The position numbers were made by a program, and so were the translations under genes. A DNA stretch of 9,125 nt, from the NCBI GenBank assembly GCA_016786965.1, contig JAEUVL010000444.1, forward strand, positions 1-9,125, in the 5' to 3' direction. Source of the DNA: Chitinophagaceae bacterium (GTDB lineage: Bacteria; Bacteroidota; Bacteroidia; Chitinophagales; Chitinophagaceae). This document shows positions 5,310 through 9,125 of the stretch, piece by piece. The notes under the pieces are model-generated. The model saw only the letters and a program-made list of their open reading frames with translations, was not told the origin of the DNA and made no database searches. How positions within the stretch are numbered: the first letter of the stretch is position 1; every line of letters begins with the position of its first letter.

Positions 5310-6773
5310 CTATCTATTTATCACTACTTTTTGAGTGGTTTGCTCCCGGGTTTCAATATTTAAAGCCCGAATTACAAATATGCCTTGTGGCAGATCATTC
5401 AGTATAATACTGTTATCAACGATGCCCCTGAGCATCCTGATACACCTGCCATCCATATCTACTATAGAAATATCTCTTCGGGCTTCATATCCATTAAAAA
5501 CAATGTTCACCTTACCGTTATTACTTGGATTCGGGTAAACAATCATTGCCCCGGCCTGGCCCTCACCATAAACTGTTCGTATTTCGCTGAATTTTTTGTT
5601 GCCGTCAATATCCACTTGTCTTAACCGGTATTGTGTAGCCCCCTTTGTATTGTATTGATCAATATACTGGTAATTAAGTTCCCTATCACTGTTGCCATTA
5701 ATACCCAAAGAAGAAATAAACACCACTTCATTCCAGCCGTTTCCAACATTGCGTTCTATTCCGAATCCCGCATTTTGATACTCAGTAGCAGTAGTCCATT
5801 TCAGTACCACCCCACCTCTTTCTTTTATAACATTGAAATGCAGAACTTCTGCCGGCAAGGGCACACAACCCGGATCCTGCAACTTACCAATTGCAACAAA
5901 AGAAAAAGCAGGCACTGTTGTTATTACTTCTACCCAGAGAGACCCCGTTTCGCCAGCAGCATTACTGCCCGGATAAGTCATTTTTGATTCTGTGTAAGCG
6001 GCCAATGGCAAAATGTTTATGCTGCTGCTTGTCAGGATAGGAGTTCCATCTAATCCGGAGCCGGCACCAGGTTCAAAGATTTCATCTCCATCGTCCTTAT
6101 ATAAATTATAATAAACGGTGATAGCCGTCGCTGGATCATTATTAGTGATGCCAAAGGTTACGCTTCTCGGTTCACATATTTTAAATCCTGCTACCCGGGG
6201 ATTATTAAGGTTAAATGAAAGCCCTTGCGAAGCACAGTGCACATTTTTTCCATTCGAAGCCTGGCTTGCCCATACATCACCCTTAACGGAAACTACATTC
6301 TCACATGATGACAGAACGAACTCAATATTCAAAATGGTCATTCTTTCCCGGATACCTCCCGGAAGGGGTGTTTTAATTACCGAAATTCCAGTAGTAATCG
6401 GAAATACAGCCAACTCATCTGGCGGATAAGTATTGCCTATCAGGGGAGTTGCAGTCCCATTATCAAATATTGAAATTGTTCCGAGCGAATTTACCAGGTC
6501 GGTTGCCTTAGGGTAGGCTGCTGGATTGCTGTACATATTCACCCAATTGGCTACAGGAGTATGATAATTGACACCGGTCCATAAATGGATATAAGCATAT
6601 TTATTACCATTGTTTACCTCCTGCTCCCAGCTAAGATCGAATATAACCCTGCAGGTACTCGTATTGAAGCTTTTTAGATTAACACCCAGATTGGTAACCA
6701 CACATTGTGACTGAACTTTTGGAACTATTCCTGATATAGCCAATGCAATTAAAGGGATTAAAATCTTTTTCAT
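5310..6773 (-). CDS. T9SS-sorted exported protein of unknown function (paralogue B)
   Basis: This 487-residue protein has the same layout as the product of 2660-4192. Its signal peptide ends at about residue 22 (KVQS then Q), with C24 next. An unrecognised cysteine-containing region reaches about 205, with C24, C41, C157, C180 and C200 matching C24, C47, C178, C202 and C222 of the paralogue. An acidic loop near 226-234 (YKDDGDEIFEPG) is followed by C303 just before LPAEVLHFNV. The linker domain contains LKWTTATE.QNAGFGIERN and QYRLRQVDIDG, and the T9SS type A sorting domain starts at YPNPSNNGKVNI (413). By hand alignment the sorting domains are about 45% identical. The stop is TAG. The ATG at 6773 begins the signal peptide. 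A nested inverted repeat lies 21 bases upstream of it. The molecular function is not recognisable; a surface or secreted role follows from the export signals. Confidence 0.9.
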   Translation of the reverse strand: MKKILIPLIALAISGIVPKVQSQCVVTNLGVNLKSFNTSTCRVIFDLSWEQEVNNGNKYAYIHLWTGVNYHTPVANWVNMYSNPAAYPKATDLVNSLGTISIFDNGTATPLIGNTYPPDELAVFPITTGISVIKTPLPGGIRERMTILNIEFVLSSCENVVSVKGDVWASQASNGKNVHCASQGLSFNLNNPRVAGFKICEPRSVTFGITNNDPATAITVYYNLYKDDGDEIFEPGAGSGLDGTPILTSSSINILPLAAYTESKMTYPGSNAAGETGSLWVEVITTVPAFSFVAIGKLQDPGCVPLPAEVLHFNVIKERGGVVLKWTTATEYQNAGFGIERNVGNGWNEVVFISSLGINGNSDRELNYQYIDQYNTKGATQYRLRQVDIDGNKKFSEIRTVYGEGQAGAMIVYPNPSNNGKVNIVFNGYEARRDISIVDMDGRCIRMLRGIVDNSIILNDLPQGIFVIRALNIETREQTTQKVVINR

Positions 6774-6794
6774 AACCCAGATTTTAAGTATGAT

Positions 6795-6864
6795 GACCGT
6801 TTTAAAGTTGTAAGGAAAACATTCCTCCCTCCGGGACTCCCGGATTTATTACATATAAACGGTC
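6795..6864 (-). promoter_or_regulatory. Nested inverted-repeat (three-stem) leader structure upstream of paralogue B
   Basis: Outer arms GACCGTTT and AAACGGTC (6795-6802 and 6857-6864) are perfect 8-base complements. They enclose two further hairpins: AGGAA/TTCCT with a four-base loop (6813-6826), and the palindrome TCCGGGA-n-TCCCGGA (6830-6844), which can fold as a six-pair GC-rich stem with a triloop. Together these could form a three-way junction in the 5' leader, ending 21 bases before the ATG. No T-run follows on either strand, so it is not an ordinary terminator. It could equally be a DNA operator. It does not match a riboswitch I know. Confidence 0.45.
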
Positions 6865-6942
6865 GAAAAACTGATAGTTAATCCTAAAAGATTATTAGAT
6901 ATTAAATTAACTGTGCATGACTGGAGTTTTATCTGCGCATAG

Positions 6943-6950
6943 CAAAACTA
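6943..6950 (-). promoter_or_regulatory. Candidate -7 promoter element for paralogue B
   Basis: On the minus strand this reads TAGTTTTG, an exact TAnnTTTG match. If used, it would give a leader of about 160 bases that includes the nested inverted repeat at 6795-6864. No -33 TTG was found at the usual spacing, so the call is tentative. Confidence 0.3.
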
Positions 6951-7056
6951 GCAATGCATTGTATTGAATAGAATGATATTCGTTAGATAAATCGCTGATG
7001 CTAAGCAGCTATCTATTGACTTAACATAGTGGACTTCTGGTAATATCATACATAGT

Positions 7057-7089
7057 AAAAAAAAAGAAGCCCCATGTTAGAGACTTCTT
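7057..7089 (-). terminator. Intrinsic terminator of clpC
   Basis: On the minus strand AAGAAGTCTC and GGGGCTTCTT form a 10-base-pair stem with two T-G wobbles around the loop TAACAT, followed by at least seven further Ts. It begins about 30 bases after the clpC stop codon, so the T9SS-cargo gene that follows is likely transcribed separately. Confidence 0.9.
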
Positions 7090-7118
7090 CAAATTTCATT
7101 TGTACCAAACTGGTCTAA

Positions 7119-9125
7119 TTATGCCTTCGACTTTTCCTCCGCCGCTCTTTTATAAGTAAAGCTGAGCTTTGTCTTGTCTTCATCCACTTCGGCCACCAGT
7201 ATATCTCCGGCATTTACATTCATACTCAGTATCTGCTCTGCCAGCGGATCTTCTAAGTATTTCTGAATGGCCCTGTGCAGTGGGCGGGCACCAAATTGTT
7301 CATCATATCCTTTATCCGCCAGGAATGATTTAGCATCCTCTGTAAGCTCCAGGCTGAAGCCAAGGCTTGTCAATCTCTTTGTCACCCCTTTCATCAGTAT
7401 ATCTATGATGCTGAAGATATTGTCTTTACTCAGAGAATTAAAGATGATCACATCATCAATCCTGTTCAGGAATTCTGGTGAAAAGGTCTTCTTCAATGCC
7501 TTTTCTATCACCGCTTTATTGGCTTCATCCTCATGCTCCATTTTATTAGCAGTGGTAAAGCCTACACCTGCACCAAAATCCTTCAATTGGCGCACACCAA
7601 TATTAGAGGTCATGATGATGGTCGTATTCTTAAAGTCCACTTTTCTGCCAAGACCATCTGTCAGTTGCCCATCATCCAGTACCTGCAAAAGAATATTATA
7701 AATATCCGGGTGCGCTTTTTCAATTTCATCCAGCAGGATAACACTATAAGGCTTACGGCGAACTTTTTCTGTCAGCTGGCCGCCTTCTTCATAACCCACA
7801 TAGCCGGGAGGAGCACCAATCAAACGGCTGATAGTGAATTTTTCCATGTACTCACTCATGTCGATACGAATAAGTGAATCTTCAGAATCGAACATATATC
7901 TCGCCAAAGCCCTTGCCAACTCGGTTTTACCCACCCCGGTAGGCCCCAGGAAGATAAATGTACCGATAGGCTTTTTAGGGTCTTTCAATCCCACCCTGTT
8001 TCGCTGAATGGCTTTTACCACTTTGCTGATAGCATCGTCCTGCCCTATCACCATAGCCTTCATATCATCAGCCATCTTACGCAGCTTCTCCGTTTCGGCC
8101 TGCACCATTTTGGTTACCGGGATGCCCGTCATCATACTTACCACCTCCGCTATATCTTCTTCCCCGATAGGGTAGCGTTTGTGCTTGCTTTCCTCTTCCC
8201 ACTGGTTCTTCGCTTTCTCAAGGTCTTCCTGTAATCTCTTTTCGGTGTCCCTCAGAGATGCCGCTTCTTCAAATTTCTGGCTCTTCACCACTTTGTTTTT
8301 CTCATTCTTCACATCCTCGATCTTCTTCTCAAGGTCCACAATATTCTCAGGCACATTAATATTCTTCAGGTGTACCCTGGCGCCTACTTCATCCATCACA
8401 TCAATCGCTTTATCAGGAAGTAACCGGTCGGTAACATAACGGTCGCTCAATTTCACACAGGCATCAATCGCCTCCTGATCATAATTCACATTATGATACT
8501 CCTCGTATTTAGATTTGATATTGTTCAATATCTGGATGGTATCATCCACACTGGGTGGTTCTACCATCACTTTTTGAAAACGCCTGTCCAATGCACCATC
8601 TTTTTCAATATACATCCGGTATTCATCCAGGGTAGAAGCTCCAATGCACTGCAGCTCACCTCTTGCCAAAGCAGGTTTAAATATATTGCTGGCATCTAAT
8701 GAGCCGCTGGCTCCGCCGGCCCCAACAATGGTATGTAACTCATCAATGAACAGGATCACATCCCGGTTCTTTTCCAGTTCATTCATGATCGCCTTCATCC
8801 GCTCTTCAAACTGGCCACGGTACTTGGTACCGGCCACAAGGGCGGCCAGGTCAAGAGAGATCACTCTTTTATCAAATAAAACCCTGGAAACTTTTCTTTG
8901 TACGATACGAAGGGCCAATCCTTCTACAATCGCTGTTTTGCCCACACCCGGTTCCCCTATAAGGATCGGGTTGTTCTTTTTTCTCCTGGAAAGGATCTGC
9001 GAAACCCTTTCTATTTCAGATTCACGGCCCACGATAGGGTCCAGTGCGCCCAATTCAGCCATTTTAGTAATGTCCCGGCCAAAATTGTCCAGCACCGGTG
9101 TTTTGCTTTTGGCAGCACCCTGCTG
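7119..9125 (-). CDS. clpC: AAA+ unfoldase ClpC, ClpP partner (N-terminal part outside the window)
   Basis: This cytoplasmic Hsp100 ATPase unfolds substrates and feeds them to the ClpP peptidase. The 668 residues visible start in the linker before D1 (KSKTP then VLDNFGRD); the reading frame runs open to the window edge, so the N-domain is missing only because the window ends. D1: Walker A GEPGVGKT (57-64), pore loop KYRG (101-104), Walker B VILFIDE (123-129). A short middle coiled coil contains a UVR-type segment (about 274-306, KFEEAASLRD). D2: Walker A GPTGVGKT (394-401), pore loop GYVGY (441-445), Walker B SVILLDE (461-467), arginine finger in LNRID, sensor-2 GAR (612-614). The VGF tripeptide at 521-523 is the ClpP-binding loop type seen in ClpC. 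With the short middle domain and UVR motif this excludes ClpB. The valine GTG at 9095 is not a start: conserved linker sequence continues before it. Confidence 0.95.
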   Translation of the reverse strand, partial: QQGAAKSKTPVLDNFGRDITKMAELGALDPIVGRESEIERVSQILSRRKKNNPILIGEPGVGKTAIVEGLALRIVQRKVSRVLFDKRVISLDLAALVAGTKYRGQFEERMKAIMNELEKNRDVILFIDELHTIVGAGGASGSLDASNIFKPALARGELQCIGASTLDEYRMYIEKDGALDRRFQKVMVEPPSVDDTIQILNNIKSKYEEYHNVNYDQEAIDACVKLSDRYVTDRLLPDKAIDVMDEVGARVHLKNINVPENIVDLEKKIEDVKNEKNKVVKSQKFEEAASLRDTEKRLQEDLEKAKNQWEEESKHKRYPIGEEDIAEVVSMMTGIPVTKMVQAETEKLRKMADDMKAMVIGQDDAISKVVKAIQRNRVGLKDPKKPIGTFIFLGPTGVGKTELARALARYMFDSEDSLIRIDMSEYMEKFTISRLIGAPPGYVGYEEGGQLTEKVRRKPYSVILLDEIEKAHPDIYNILLQVLDDGQLTDGLGRKVDFKNTTIIMTSNIGVRQLKDFGAGVGFTTANKMEHEDEANKAVIEKALKKTFSPEFLNRIDDVIIFNSLSKDNIFSIIDILMKGVTKRLTSLGFSLELTEDAKSFLADKGYDEQFGARPLHRAIQKYLEDPLAEQILSMNVNAGDILVAEVDEDKTKLSFTYKRAAEEKSKA

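Larger units (their letters stand above)
6774..7118. other. 345-base intergenic region between clpC and paralogue B
   Basis: The part next to clpC holds that gene's terminator. The middle (about 6870-7050) is AT-rich and carries a single -7-like motif. The part next to the T9SS-cargo gene holds a nested inverted-repeat structure and a six-codon open frame with a Shine-Dalgarno-like lead. No supported gene, tRNA or insertion sequence is seen. Confidence 0.7.

Noticed and set aside
6830..6844. GC-rich palindrome considered as a terminator
   Set aside because: No T-run follows on the minus strand and it lies upstream of the gene. It is reported as part of a leader structure or operator.
9093..9095. 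Apparent start codon of a 658-residue ClpC-like protein
   Set aside because: The codon is GTG for an internal valine. The frame continues open to the window edge with sequence typical of the linker before D1, so the gene is truncated by the window, not N-terminally deleted.

Overview
The window comes from a Bacteroidota chromosome, most likely of the Chitinophagaceae/Chitinophagales type. Two proteins end in the type IX secretion system (T9SS) C-terminal sorting domain (YPNP...NGKVNI...DM.GR), which is restricted to this phylum. The start-proximal promoter-like motifs fit the Bacteroidota -7 consensus TAnnTTTG rather than TATAAT, and the cytidylate kinase P-loop has a Bacteroidota-like sequence. 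The genus cannot be named from the sequence.

Layout, left to right. On the + strand lies one secreted FKBP-type peptidyl-prolyl isomerase with two N-terminal and two catalytic domains (59-1450), closed by a strong intrinsic terminator. Everything after it is on the minus strand, so transcription converges near 1500-1540. Reading the minus strand in its own direction, from the right edge, the order is: clpC (7119-9125, N-terminal part outside the window) and its terminator; a 345-base gap holding a structured leader; a T9SS-sorted protein (5310-6773) and its terminator; cytidylate kinase cmk (4452-5135); a second, paralogous T9SS-sorted protein (2660-4192) and its terminator; and a two-TM potassium channel fused to an RCK/TrkA domain (1541-2545).

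The minus-strand genes are not one tight operon. Strong hairpin/U-tract terminators follow clpC and both T9SS-cargo genes, and TAnnTTTG motifs sit just upstream of cmk and the channel gene. The genes cover separate jobs: protein quality control (ClpC in the cytoplasm, FKBP outside it), nucleotide metabolism (Cmk), K+ conductance (channel) and exported or surface proteins of unknown function (the T9SS pair).

I see no mobile element, CRISPR array, tRNA/rRNA, defence locus or biosynthetic cluster, so there is no clear new system here. The points most worth a second look are the paralogous cargo pair with six shared cysteines on either side of cmk, a 70-base nested inverted-repeat structure in front of one of them, the N-N-C-C FKBP architecture, a non-canonical potassium-channel selectivity filter, and identically spaced -7 motifs predicting nearly leaderless mRNAs.
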